A stretch of 64,000 nt of DNA. It comes from Certhia americana (taxonomy: Eukaryota; Chordata; Aves; Passeriformes; Certhiidae). The notes under the pieces are model-generated. The model ran no database searches. It was not told where the DNA came from and worked only from the letters and a program-made list of their open reading frames with translations. The DNA lies in assembly GCA_018697195.1 (NCBI GenBank), contig CM031872.1, forward strand, positions 9,629,194 to 9,693,193. The letters run 5' to 3'. The translations under genes were made by a program, and so were the position numbers. Shown one piece after another: positions 24,396 to 36,236 of this stretch (positions within the stretch are counted from its first letter, which is position 1; each line of letters opens with the position of its first letter).

Positions 24396-27300
24396 TGTCA
24401 GCCAAGCAGCAAAGGCAGCTGCTACAAAAGCAGAATAAAATCGAGTACAAGGAGGAGCAGCGTGTCTGCCGTGCGAACTGCTGCTCCGGCAAGACCCCAA
24501 GCTGGCTGCGAGCAGCCCCTACAGGCAACGTCCCCGACCTCCCTCCCAGCTGCCATTCCCCCGGATAATGGATTTCCTCCCCCGACACAGCAGAAGACAG
24601 GAGCACAGGGAGGACAGAGGACAACTGTGCTGCCCGTCTGGGAGAGAGGCAAACACGAGCGGGGGAAATGGCAAGAGCCCGAAGATGTAAAGCAATGTAA
24701 TGGAGTTTGTGTCTTCAAGCAGCGCTGGCTTCTAGAATTGTGTTAAAAGGCAAGGCTCTTGCTGTTTGATTAAATTCAATTCCAGCCTTTCTGATCACGC
24801 TCAGGGAGATTAAAGCAAGAAAGGCACGGTTGTTGATCCAGTACAAGGCATGTGACTGCAATGGCTACGGTAAGAACAACCACAAACATTTAATGCCTGT
24901 TTGAAATTTGATCAATTCTGAAGGTTCTTAACGTCCAGGATCTGTGAATGATTCTGTCAACAGCACATCCCATTCCTTGTGGCCTGAGGAACCAACTCAG
25001 TGGGGCTCAGGGCAGCAAGCAAAGCTAAAAGAGCAGCAGGAGCCAACACCAGCACTCTTTGGGGATGAGCTTCGGAAGGTTTGGAGCAAGAGCAAATGGA
25101 CCAAAGGGTTGGTGTGCTCCTGAGATATCCCTGCTCCCTCCTAGCAGTGCCAACAGCAATTCCCACACCCAAAGCTGACAGAATAAGCTCCCTCACTGGT
25201 GTGTTTTCTCCTCCTGAAGAGGGGACCTGAGGCTGGCAGGCACCACGCACCCTGCCTCTCCTGTGATGCGTTTGATGGGAACACGTAGAGGCTGCTTTTG
25301 ATTTTACAGTTTGTTTATAGCACACATTTGGGGAGCTACACAGAATGGGAAAATACATCCCATAAACAAACTGCTAAACAAAACAGGCTAAATACGTACC
25401 ACTCCAAACCAAAATAGATTCCAGCTACCCACCGTGCTTCAAGCATATGCCTTTGACAACAGTTTTGCTTGGTGCCCCTGGTCCTGCATTCAGTTTTTGA
25501 TTTTTAGGCTCTGTCACCATTGGCAGCACCTTCAGCTGTCTCCCACAGCTCCAGGTAAGTCAAGAGCAGTGAAAATACACCCAGCTGGAAGTGGAGACCA
25601 GCGTGGGTGATGGAGGCATCCCCCTTCCACCCCACAGACAGTGACTGCCCAGATGTCACCAAAGGCTGCAGGACGTGGACCTGAGCCATTAGCTGGCTAG
25701 GGAACTGACTGCAGAGACAGAAATATTAGGTGACAAAAAACTCACACAGCAAGTATTTCAGGCAGACATTTAGAGTTTCTCTCCCAAGAACTGCCCCGAC
25801 AGCTGAACTCTACCACCCTGCTAATGCCCAGAAGCAATTCCTCAAGCGTTTAAACTTTATCATCCCCTGTCTGGGGCTGCACGGAGGGCACGTTCCCCTG
25901 CGAATGCCTCTTCTGTCAAGATGCAAAGCTGTTGAAGCTGTGTGAAAGTAATTCCCACCCACTCCTACTGCCCCAGGAAAAAATATTTCTTTGGTGGTTT
26001 TGCATAACAAACAGCTACACGGTTTGCCTGTTTCTCCTGAGAAACTCCGGCTTAGAGGAAAACACCATCGCAGCGTTACTCTGAGACCAGACTTCATAAA
26101 GTTCCCCCTGCAAGGGGGGGAAATACTACCACAGAGATTAGACTGCCGCTGCTCCTGATAACATTCAGTCACCCTGGCAGGCTGCAGCACACCGAGTTTG
26201 TAAAGCTCCTTGGGAATCCTTCAAGATGAAAGGTACAGTATGATACGGATGTATTATATCCATGGGCTTTGTTACAGCACACATTTCCTAGCATGGTTTT
26301 ATTGCTGGAACACAAAGTTCAGCCGAAGCCCGGGGGCTGTTCAGGTGACGAATGCACCCCTGCAGCCCTCCCTCCCCTCTGTGGGGGAGGAAAAATGCCA
26401 AAGCCCCTGATGGGAACACGGCAGCCACAGCAGGAGCAGCCACCGCCCTGCCTGCACAGATAAGGCCAACGTCACCTCTGCTGGATGTGCTTCTAGCCTG
26501 CAGCATGTCTGACTCCCAAATACACCTGCCAGCTTCCCAAAATGCCACTGCTGTCATTGGCTGCTCTACAGCGTCCTTCCTTTTCTGCTGGACCTTCTTT
26601 CTGTCCTAAGCCACCCCCCAGTAAGGGCCAGGAGGCTCCATCAGATGAGCCAACCTTAATTAAGAGGTACCCAGCACTGGTATCCCCTTGAATGCCCCGA
26701 GCTGCCCACCCTGACCATCTGCTCCAGGCAGAAGATCATGGGAGATGTTTGCTGTGGACAGAGATTGACCATGGGCTGCCCAGTTTGGATGGTATGGAAG
26801 GGAGGGTGGGAAATATGGATCATTTTGGATCACCTGCCCAACACACTGCTCTGCCTGGGCACCTCTCTTTGGCCAGATTTCCCAGGATATTACAGGCAGA
26901 GGAACAAGGAGTACGATTGCAACAAGAAGGCTGGGAGGAATTCCCTGGGCAGGGCAGGAGAAAGGAGTTTAAACTCCTCTAATTTAAACAGATGGGAGGT
27001 TCAAAGACATGGAAGAAGTGTGACAGGGGTAGAAGGAAAAAGGACATACCAGGATGTCCCAATAAGCTCCCAAAGCTCTCCAGGGCCTTCACCCAAGCTG
27101 AACCTACCACACAGGTGACAGCAACCCAAGGTAAAGGGTTCCCATCACCCTTCAGCCCAAGGAGCAGCCTGGGCAAGGCAGGGCTGAGTAACAGAGTGAG
27201 GTGGGAACAACTGGCAGCACCTGCCGTGGGAGCCCCATCATCCCAGGAAGCCCATCTGTGTGGGAAAGTGCCTGGAAGAGCAGACCTTGCTCGGGGGGCA

Positions 27301-30300
27301 CCTGCAACAGGAATTCATCAGGTCCATGGCACCAACTTTTCCCTCATCAGGAACCCTGGTAGCAAAAGCAACATCCACCGCAAGAGTGAGCTGAGAGAGA
27401 GGCTTTTCTGGCCAGGGTGGATGAGCAGCAGATCCTGGTGCAGGGCTGCAAGGAACACGCTCTGCTCCAGCCCCCCTTCTCTGCTCACACACACAAACCA
27501 CCCCGTGTTCCCCATCCTGGCACAGGAGCACTGCAGCAAGAAGCTGATGTTACTGAGCAGTTGGCCTGAGGCAACAAAAACATTCCTATGCTGTTGCCAA
27601 CTCTGGTATTGTGTCACTTGATCCCACAGTTTCGGGATGTGCCGTGCTCCCTGGAGCGACATTGCTTGAGGACCACAGAGATCAGCAAGGGCAGGATCCG
27701 GGCTGTGAATGGCCTTCGACAGCCCCAGGCACACTCGGGAATGCCAACTCATGTTAGGCAAGTGCCTAAGGAGCCCTGGGGCTGGCCAGAGAGCCCAGCT
27801 CACACAGCACAGCCAGGGCAGGGATCCAGCCACAGGCGAGGCCACCCCGCTGCCTTGGAGAGAGAAAAGGGAGGGAAAAAAGGAAAAAGAAACAAAGCCT
27901 CAAAGGCACCAGCACAGCTGACATACTCTTGTGAGCATGGTGATGGCTGGGAGCAAAGCTGGGGTGCCCAGAATCTGCACCCCAGTTTTTCAGACCTGGA
28001 GCTGTGGGAGGGTGGGCTCACCTCTGTAGTGAGTCCACAGCATAGGCAGTGCCCTCCAAAGGGACAGGCCACCCCACAGAAAGAAAGGAAGGCACCATGC
28101 ACCAAAACCCCCAGATCAGGCTAGAGCCAGATGTTTCCTCCTCCACCCGAGGATGTGCAAGCACCCAGCCCCGGGAAGCCCCTCTCTGTGCCCTCACTGC
28201 ACCCCCTGAGTGCAGCTGGCAGTGCCACTTGGCTGTCATTCCCCTGCTCTGGAGGAGCAGAGGATGGAGCACAGGAGGTGCCCAGCCCCACGGGTCCTCT
28301 CCCTGAACAGCTGACCTTTTGCAGCACATCTCCCTGTGTGTGACCATCCCTTGCCTCCCTCTCCTACCAGGATCACTCCCTTGCATGTACCTGGGAGCAG
28401 CACCATCAGCTCGGTAATCTTCCTAAATACAGCAGTTACCAGGTGACTGGGAAAAAATCTCTTATACTGCTGATGCTGCTAATGGAAAATTTCTCCCCTT
28501 TTGCTGCTGCTTTCAAAGCCAGTCGAGGTTTCCTACAGACTTTGTCTTGCACTAAGACAGGAGATGTGAAAGCACAGAGAAAGGAGTGCAGGAGTGCTGG
28601 GGGACAGATAAAAGTGAAACAGAGGGAACTGGTGCTTCTGCCCCCTCCACACCAGCCACCTGTACCCACAGGCAGACCCCTGGCCCCAAATCTTGTCTGC
28701 CCCATCTTCTCACAGGCAGCCACAGCTCAACCTCCTCCTGCAAGGAATCCCTTCTTCCCCCAGACCTGCAGCAGGATACTGGAAGCATTCAAGAGCACTT
28801 CTTCTTGCAGGGCAAACAGGGAAGGCACCCAAAGGGAACAATGGGCCAAAATATTTACTCTGTGATTTTTTAGCCCACTTTCCCCCTTCCCAGGAGACAA
28901 CCAGAAAGCCTCACCCAGCCAGTGCAGATGCAAGCAGCCAAGATCACTGCTCATCCCCTCTGCACGCCATTCTGTTTCTTCAATACCATTAAGTGTCTCC
29001 ATACTGTCTGGACATTGGAAACCTTAACTGCATTAGCTGAGACCCGAGCAGCAGCACAAACATTCAATTCTTTTAAGTGGCCCCATTTCTTAAGCTGGTT
29101 ATGCACAAGAATTGTCTCTGCTCAATGCCATCAGGCACCCCACAGGTAGTGACAGGGCAGGACTGGGCACAGCAGGGGAGAACAGGCCAAGGTTAACCTT
29201 CCCCATTTCTAATGGTTGCTGCAGGAGGAGGACACTTGGGCACAGGCTGTGGACATTTCAGATGATGAAAGGCATCACTCGAGGCATCTTCTTTCCTTTC
29301 AGCTCCAACCCCAACCTGCCCCACACTCTACAGGGTATTTTGGTGTTTCTCAAGCCACCTGCACCTGCAAACATATGTCAAAGAAGCATAAGATCAATCC
29401 CACATCATTCCATCACATGGCATCAATCTGTTGTCCCATTGTCCCAGCCTGTCCTGTGCCTGAGCTCCTGTCACACCAGGAAAGCCCAAGGGCTCAGCCC
29501 TGTTTCACAGCCAGCCAACACCACACATCAGCACCGTGTCACCGAGGCAGCACAAAGGCCTGCCCATCACACAGCTGAGGTTTCACTTTTTGGGCTTAGG
29601 AGGGAACAGGCAGCAAGTTTTGGAGGTAACATCCATCTGCGTGGTGGCACTCAGAGGTCACTCACCACCCCATTCTCCACGGAGGACTGAAAGCTCTCTG
29701 CATAATTCTGAATAAAAGCTCATTATTTCTGCCTGAAAAAGAGCAGCAAAAGCCTCTGGCACACAGACATCATGGAAAATCAGCTGGGAATTAGGGGGAG
29801 CAGGGGGGATCCCCAGCCACCAGCCTCCTCCTGTGGCAGCTCAGCTGCAACAACCAGCTCCTCTCTCCCTCCATAGTTAATCTTCTGTTGCCACTAGCTG
29901 GTCAACGTGGGTACTCTTGGAAAGCAGCAGCTCCCCGAGCACAGCCTGCACTCAGCTACACATTCCCAGCTTTAACCGAATATTTGGGATATTCAGCCCA
30001 GAAAATAACTGAGATGAAGCAGAATCCCTGTCAAGCCCACACCCTGCCGAGCTGGACAAGCCATGTTCAGCCTCACCTTTGGGGAGGGAAGGATGGCCGC
30101 AGGACTGACCCATTTTCCTGGGTATTTTTTGCCTACAGCCTTTCTGGGGGTTATAGTGCTTGCAGATCTGTAGCTCAGCATCCAAATCATCAGTAAAACC
30201 CCACCCTGAGCTGGGTTCTCTCCTCTTCCTCCTCTTCCCAATTATAAAATCCAGTATCTTGGAAAGCTGAAGTAATCACATAGTAATACAAGGAGGGGAA

Positions 30301-30564
30301 GAAATTGCTACCAGAAGGTTTTCCTCTTTCCTACACCCTCCCCAGGCTGCCCCCACCACCAGGCCCAGACCCTGGAGCAAACACAGCTGTGGATGGGAAT
30401 GGAGGGGCAGGGAACCAGCCCCACTGCCAGGTCTACCTCTGTCCCAAGGAAACCACCAACCTGTCTCATCATCACACCGTCTCACTGAGGCTTTTGGGGT
30501 GGAAGATACGACTCTTTACCCATTGGATTAGCTGAGGAACAGAAACAATATAAACAGGCAGAAG

Positions 30565-30616
30565 AGAAAAAAAAAAAAAAAAAAAAGAAAAGAAAAAGAA
30601 AAAAAACAACAAAAAA
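30565..30616. repeat. A-rich low-complexity tract
   Basis: About 20 A followed by GAAAAG and GAAAAA units and AACAACAAAAAA. Confidence 0.93.
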
Positions 30617-31071
30617 CCCCAACACCTGATTAATCAAACCTCTGAGCTGATACTCCAGGCATCTCAAGCCTAGCAGAGGCAGTTAACAAAAAGGGAGGTG
30701 CAGAAACCAGACTTTGCTGATCGGCTTTTCTGCAGAGGTGTCCCCAGTTTTAGATGCCAAGCCCTGACATCATGACCCTGATGGAGTCACACACTGGGGA
30801 CACTCTCTGAACCCACACAGAGCTGCTCCAGACCCCACAGGCCAGCTCAAAGCAGAGAAGGGCACTGCTGAGCAGCCGCACCAGTAAGCAGCAGTCACAC
30901 CCACACTCCCCAGGTGACCCTTCAGCCTCCCCGCCTGCTCTGCACAAACAGGAGCTGATGACCAAAATGAGGGTGGCAAAACCCTGCTCAAGCATTTCTA
31001 GGAACAGCAATAAATGCAATCAGCTCACAGCGAACTAAGTGCTTTCCCTTATTTTAATATATTAATAGAAA

Positions 31072-31165
31072 CTCAAAATGATTAAGGTTGGAAAAGACCT
31101 CCAAGATAATTGAGTCCAACCTGTGACTGATCCCCACCACGCTGTCACCCAGAGCCAGACTCAAC
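31072..31165 (-). mobile_element. CR1 LINE 3' end, third subfamily
   Basis: Inverted 3' end: ATGATTAAGGTTGGAAAAGA, CCTCCAAGATAATTGAGTCC, AACCTGTGACTGATCCCCAC. The GTTGGAAAAGACCT...GAGTCCAACC signature differs from the other two types of CR1 end here. Confidence 0.88.
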
Positions 31166-32657
31166 TCCTACCCTATAGAGGAGAAGTCCAAGTTACAAGA
31201 TGACTTTGGGAAGAGTTAAGAAAGAAAAGGGAAGTGGCACTGAACTGCTGAGGAGCTGGAAGAGAAGGGGACCGTCATCAATCAGCCACACACAGGGGTC
31301 ACGGGGGGACACCAGGAATGCAGACCCACGAGCCTGTTTTGTGACAATCACCAAAACAAAGCACCTTGAAGCACTGCAGACACTGTCAAACAGCATCCAT
31401 TAAAGCCATTTATGAGAAGTGTGTAGTAAACTGTTCTTATGTAAGCCACTACAGGGTAAGAGCAGTGGTGAAAATTGCTCTGCCTCTTCCCTTCTCTCTC
31501 CTCTATATAAACCTGCTCACACATAGACAGAGCTCATCTAAATTAGCTCGGAAGCCAACTGCCTCATTCCCTGAATTGCACTCAGAGCAGGCTATGCCGT
31601 GGTGGAGGAGCTTCTGTAGGGAACACACGGCTGCTGACTGAATCAAGATCCATACCTTAGAGAGACCTCACTGTGCAAGGATAAAGTCAATGATAGGCTG
31701 CACCGATTGCCAGAGTAACTCTAGGAGAACTGGAGGGGGCAGGGGGGAAGGCCACAAAGCATCAGTAGTATCCAAGGTTAAGGAAAGGGCAGGATGCTTT
31801 TTCAGGAAAAGGGAGGCACAGCAATTCATAATGCACTGGTGGCACTTACATTTGTCATTTCCTGCCACTGCTGGGCTTTGCTGAGTAATTTTGTAGTAAT
31901 GTTAACTGGGGGGTAGTGGGAGAAGCATCCTTCTTGTCTCCAACGCAAGAGGGAAAAAATAAACTGAGGCGTAGGAAACACAGATGCTGTGACACCCCGC
32001 TGGAGGAGGGACACAGGGAGCTGCCAGTTGGTGTTTCAGCAGCAGGTCCCCTCTGCAGTCCAGGAGGGATGCACAAAGAATCGAAGTTTTCTACCTTTTT
32101 TTGGGAGAGGATGAAGCCATCTCCACCCTGGACTCCCCACCTTCCTGCAGGTGCAGGCTGCCCACCGAGGCACAAAGAGCTGGAGCTGCTGTCCAGCATC
32201 CCAGAGTGCCCACACGGGCACATAGGGAGAGTGTGGATCATCCCTGGGTACCCTCCTGAGAAGCATCCCTGGTCCCCTCCTGGGCACACAGAGAGGATTG
32301 CTGCAGAGCATCCCTGGGTACCCACCACCCCCTAGTGGGCTCCTGCCTTCCACGAGTGGCTGCTGGTGCTGCTCCTGATGTTGCCAGCGTGCCATGGGCC
32401 CAGGCCCGGCTGTGTGGGTGTTCCCTAGTGCTGATTTCTCCTCTATCTCAGCCAGGCAGCAGCTCCTGCAGACCAGGCAGCCCCGCAGGCAGGGATGCTA
32501 CACTGGAAGCTCTCGCTTTATTGAACTTAAGAAAATAAAATCTCATATTGTCAGGAAACAGATAAAGTTGTTTCATGCCTAGAAGGAGGAATCCTTTCAA
32601 GAAAAGGGACACAGTGCACTCCATGTGCTTTGTACAATCCAGGGCAGCTACCTGGAG
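31166..32657. other. Intronic DNA, no gene seen
   Basis: Near 32200-32330 there is an imperfect two-unit repeat of about 60 bp built on AGCATCCCTGGGTACCC. Otherwise single-copy-looking. Confidence 0.5.
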
Positions 32658-32762
32658 GATGTGGCACTTTGGGACATGGTTTAGTGGTGGACTTGGCTGT
32701 GTTAGGTTTGCAGTTAGACTTGATCTTAAAGATCTTTCCCAACCTACATGACTCCATGAGTT
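32658..32762 (+). mobile_element. CR1 LINE 3' end, third subfamily, plus orientation
   Basis: TTTAGTGGTGGACTTGGCTG, TGTTAGGTTTGCAGTTAGAC, TTGATCTTAAAGATCTTTCC and CAACCTACATGACTCCATGA match the CR1 tail type seen inverted at 31072-31165. Confidence 0.9.
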
Positions 32763-34849
32763 TAAGTTTCACACCACTGCAGACAAGGCTCTGGCACCTG
32801 CCAGCCTTTAGCTACAGATAACCCACCCTCCTTTAAACACCAAGGAGTGAGGAGCATCACAGGAGCCATTGCAGCACTGGGAGATTTACTGAGCTGGCAG
32901 TTGCTGAGCAGACCCAGGAGTAGAGCCCTGGCTGCTTGAACTCATTGCCACCAAACAAAGCAACATTTTCTTTCTTGCCTCCTGGCCTGGAGAGACTTTT
33001 GCGACCTGCAGAATGGAGTGGCCTCAATTTTTCCTCAACTTATTTCACTTCAGAGTCAGCACCATCAGCACCATGTCTCAGCTCCGCCAGCTTTATGCTT
33101 CCTTATTTTTTTAATCTTTTTTTTTTCCTTTCAAAAACCCCTCCTGGATTCCAGTCAGGGTGGTTGTCCTGAGCTGTGTGCTTTAGGAGGTCATCCTGCC
33201 CCATCCTTACCCCACTGAGGCCAGAAAGTGATCTCTGCTCACAGATCTTGCACTCCAAGACATTCAGGAGTCCTCAACACATTTGCAGCCGGCAGGACAT
33301 CAGCTCTTACGTGTCCTTCTGAGCTCATGCCCAGACAGCCACAAAACATGTCCAGCAACACGCATAAAGAGATACAATCATCAGAAACCAGCTAAAGATA
33401 AGGACCTGCAAAGATTCTGCCAAACAGAAATCTCTGCCCCCACATCACGCCCAAGCCCTCCTGCATGTAACGTGATTTTCACCTCCAAGAGCCCATTCCG
33501 AGGCAGCAGCAGCAGCTCTCCAGTTTCCAACCATCAATGAAGTTAGAAAAAGATGGAGAGGAAAAAAAAAAAAAAAAAAAGAAGAAAAAAAAAAAAACCA
33601 ACACAGAAAACTACAGCCTTAATTCCTGCACTGGGAAAAACCAGCCAGCAGAAATCCTCCACAGCCCTCACCTTGAAAAGAGTTAACTGCGAGCGAGACA
33701 GTTGCCACACCAGGAGATGGGGAGAAATGCAACAAATTTGAAATATCAGAACATCCACAGCAATTCATGAGCTAGACCTTGGGGAAGGACAAGTGTTTTA
33801 CCTTCTCTGGAGGCAATGGACTGATTAATTCCAGGACCATGATGAAGCCATCCCACCATGGGCACAGCCTCCATTTATCTTCGAATCTGCCTGATGCCTG
33901 TGAGTCCAGGGGAACAGGAGGGGATGTTTTGGGGTCTTCTGTTCATGATGGGGCAGGAAAATCCCCACAGCTTTGCACAAGACATGCTTCATATTCATGA
34001 ACCACTAACACATAACCAATATGCCAGGCAAGTAAAGGAAAATTTGAGATGAAGACATGATCTCTCAAATGGCAGGCACTCACAGAAATAGGATTTGCTA
34101 TACAAGATCATGCCTCTGATCTATCAAGACAAATTTCTCTCCTCTAACTTGAGCTATTATCTAAGCTCACACAGAGGGGTTTCTTTGCTATCTGATATAT
34201 TTAGATCAGTGCGCAATTCACACCCAGTCCCTGAAGAAACTGTACTCTAATCTGGAAATTAACTCAGTGAACCATGAAACTTCTTGTTACTTTTAACCAC
34301 AGTACGGTAAACGTCATTCCTACTGCATCAAACCTTTGATTTGTCACTTTCTTTAGTAGAAACAGAGTATCTGGTCTGTTTTGGATTTTTGCAGTTGACC
34401 AACCGTGTCTAAGGAAACTGCAAAGCTGGAGCCCGAGAGCCTCAGGAAGTACAGCCAACTTATTTATTAGAGCTCTTGCTACAGCAAAGCTTCACAAGGT
34501 AAAATGTCAGGACTGGGGGACACAGACAGGCATTTCCCTACCCCTGCTCATTGCACCCAGTGAAAGGCAGACACTCCAAGAGGTATCGGAAAGGACTTGG
34601 GGTCTGCTGCCCCCAGTGAACCTGGACATGGGCACACCTTGACACACCTGAGACACACGCAGAGATGAGTTGGAAGTCACACTCTCGTGTGTCAAGAGAT
34701 ACCTGAGACCCGACTTTAGCAGGTACTCAAATTATCCTAGGTTTGGATGCCAAAAAAACAGGACAGCTGATGGATAAAGCAAAGATCAACAAAAACCCTT
34801 CTGTGACCTGGCAGAGTAAACACTGCACTGCCCAGGTGACATTCGGAAC
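32763..34849. other. Intronic DNA between the last CR1 and the CpG island
   Basis: No gene recognised. An A-rich tract lies at 33562-33597. The 33960-34500 stretch is AT-rich and repeat-free by eye. Confidence 0.5.
33562..33597. repeat. A-rich tract
   Basis: About 18 A, GAAG, then about 13 A. Confidence 0.93.
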
Positions 34850-35305
34850 AGTTCTCTTGGATGACGGGATGATTACGGCACAGAAATGGGTGAAAGCGAC
34901 AAGAGGCAGCTCGGCCACCCCATCCGAGACAACAGGATCCGGCACCAAGACCGAAGTACGGCCACAGAATTATTTCTATTCCCATCCCCCTCCCCACAAA
35001 GCTGAGAGCGGAGGAAAGTCTGCAGCGTTCGCACAGACCCGGGCGCTGGAGTTGTGCGTGAAGCGAGAGCGAGCCTCGATAATTAACACGAAGCATTTAT
35101 AAAATCGAGGTCTGGCCAGAAAAAAACAGCCCCTCCCTCTCTGCCAGGCTCGGCGGCACCTCCTCGGGGCTCAGAGCTCAACTTGGAGCACTCGAGGCAG
35201 CCCCCATCACTTCCAGCCTGCGCGGGGATGCTCTCCTCCTCCCGGGGCTGGCAGCGGCGGCAGCCTCAGGCCCTGCTAAAAAATCCCTCCCCGGCAGGAA
35301 AGGCA

Positions 35306-35329
35306 AAAAAAAAAAAAAAAAAAAAAAAA
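35306..35329. repeat. Poly(A) tract (poly-T in ASTN2 sense)
   Basis: A run of about 24 A inside the CpG island, roughly 190 bp into intron 1. It is a likely polymerase-slippage site. Confidence 0.93.
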
Positions 35330-35509
35330 GAACCCAAAACGCAGGATGCAGCACAGGGGCAGGGTGAGAAAGCCCCGAAACACATCGAGCTGCCCGCGGA
35401 GCGGGGAGGGCGGACACAGAGCCGGTACGGCCGGTGTCGGATGCTCCGGGGATGCTCCGGGATGGCGGGGAGGGATGCGGGACGGGCCGAGGAGGGAAGC
35501 GGCGCGGGC

Positions 35510-35516
35510 GCCTACC
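35510..35516 (-). other. ASTN2: Splice donor of ASTN2 exon 1
   Basis: On the minus strand the exon reads TTC ACC CTC G, followed by GTAGGC. The break falls after the first base of a codon that is Glu in other ASTN2 proteins. The similarity to ASTN2 stops exactly here and the following sequence is GC-rich non-coding. Confidence 0.88.
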
Positions 35517-35804
35517 GAGGGTGAAGAAGGGCAGCTCGGTGTTGTCCAGATCGTCCTGCACGGCGACGCGGCCGGGCAGCTCGCTGCGGACGAAGAGCAG
35601 CAGGCGGGACTCGGCGGCGGCGGCGGCGGCGGGCGGCGGGGCGCCGCTCCAGCTGATGTCGTTCTCCCGGAGCACCGGCAGCGTGGACACCGTCACCGTC
35701 TTCACGCGGCAGGGGCCGGGGGGCTCCCGCGACGCCGCCGCGCCGGGCCCGCCGCCGAGCAGCACCGCGGGCGGCGGCAGCAGCAGCAGCAGCAGCAGCG
35801 GGAT
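35516..35804 (-). CDS. ASTN2: ASTN2 (astrotactin-2) first coding exon, partial; 5' limit uncertain
   Basis: Astrotactin-2 is a neuronal membrane protein that controls surface levels and trafficking of ASTN1 and synaptic proteins during glia-guided migration (family knowledge). The minus-strand frame gives 96 codons: a seven-leucine signal-peptide core, the SREP motif, CRVKTVTVSTLPVLREND, a short Pro/Ala linker, ESRLLLFVRSELPGR and DDLDNTELPFFTL. These match vertebrate ASTN2 exon 1 as I recall it. VTVSTLP, SRLLLFVR and the NTELPFFTL end separate it from ASTN1, which has ITVSALP and NTELPYFVL. The exon ends with G at 35516, followed by donor GTAGGC at 35515-35510, so intron 1 is phase 1. The Ala-rich linker is shorter than the human one. 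The frame stays open to about 36347 but contains no ATG, so the start codon cannot be placed; 35804 is only where the hydrophobic core begins. A GC-rich minisatellite sits directly upstream. Gene identity is near certain; the 5' boundary is not. Confidence 0.93.
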
Positions 35805-36236
35805 GCTTACCGGGGCACTGGACCCTCTTCCGCCTCTCCTGATCAGGGGATGCCCTCGCGAATCGGCACACGCGCTCGCTCCTGCTCGGGGGATAGCTCT
35901 CGTGGAACCGGCACCCCCCCAGCTCTCCCGCACGGGGGGAATGCTCTCGGTACCGGTCCGGCCGCTCCGCTCTACCCGCTCGCGGGGGTATGCTCTCGGT
36001 CCCGGTTCCGGCACCCCTACGCTCCCCGCTCGGGGGGATGCTCTCGGCCCGGTCCGGCCCACATCCGCCTCTTTCCCAGCTCGGGGGGGGGGTGCCTCTC
36101 GGTTCCGCGTCCCGGCCCTCCCCTCTCCACGTGGGGGATGCTCTCGTCCCGGTCCCGGCCCCCTCCTCCGCCTCCCCGCTCGGGGGGAGATGCTCTCGGT
36201 CCGGTCCCGGCCCCTCCGTCTCTCCCGCCGAGGCTG
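35801..36236. repeat. GC-rich minisatellite, nine units of 43-55 bp
   Basis: Plus-strand units each begin with a GGATGCTCTCGG-like anchor and end in a CCCGCTCGGGG-like segment. Anchors lie near 35801, 35848, 35891, 35938, 35988, 36036, 36091, 36136 and 36187. Units have diverged by substitutions and small length changes that are not multiples of three, so the reading frame shifts between units. Stop codons are rare, so long frames stay open on both strands. The array begins at the ASTN2 signal-peptide codons and fills the expected position of the start codon and 5' UTR. Confidence 0.85.

Larger units (their letters stand above)
21723..31071. other. Intronic DNA, about 9.3 kb, no gene seen
   Basis: No recognised gene. 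It contains two diverged related segments (23011-23093 and 24283-24395), a CpG-richer block (about 24340-24690) followed by an AT-rich repeat-free block (24740-24950), and an A-rich tract (30565-30616). The longer open frames (for example 23214-23849 minus) resemble no protein I know. Confidence 0.5.
1..35513 (-). other. ASTN2: ASTN2 intron 1, 5' portion (incomplete)
   Basis: Everything left of the exon 1 donor is inferred to be intron 1, because the gene is read toward lower coordinates. No second ASTN2 exon is recognisable in this stretch; exon 2 would continue with the ectodomain after ...FFTLE. ASTN2 intron 1 is known to be very long in other vertebrates. I found no host-intron protein gene such as TRIM32 here. 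Confidence 0.82.

Noticed and set aside
26102..26122. Short hairpin (TTCCCCC / GGGGGAA)
   Set aside because: Stem too short and loop unremarkable; no microRNA-like precursor length.
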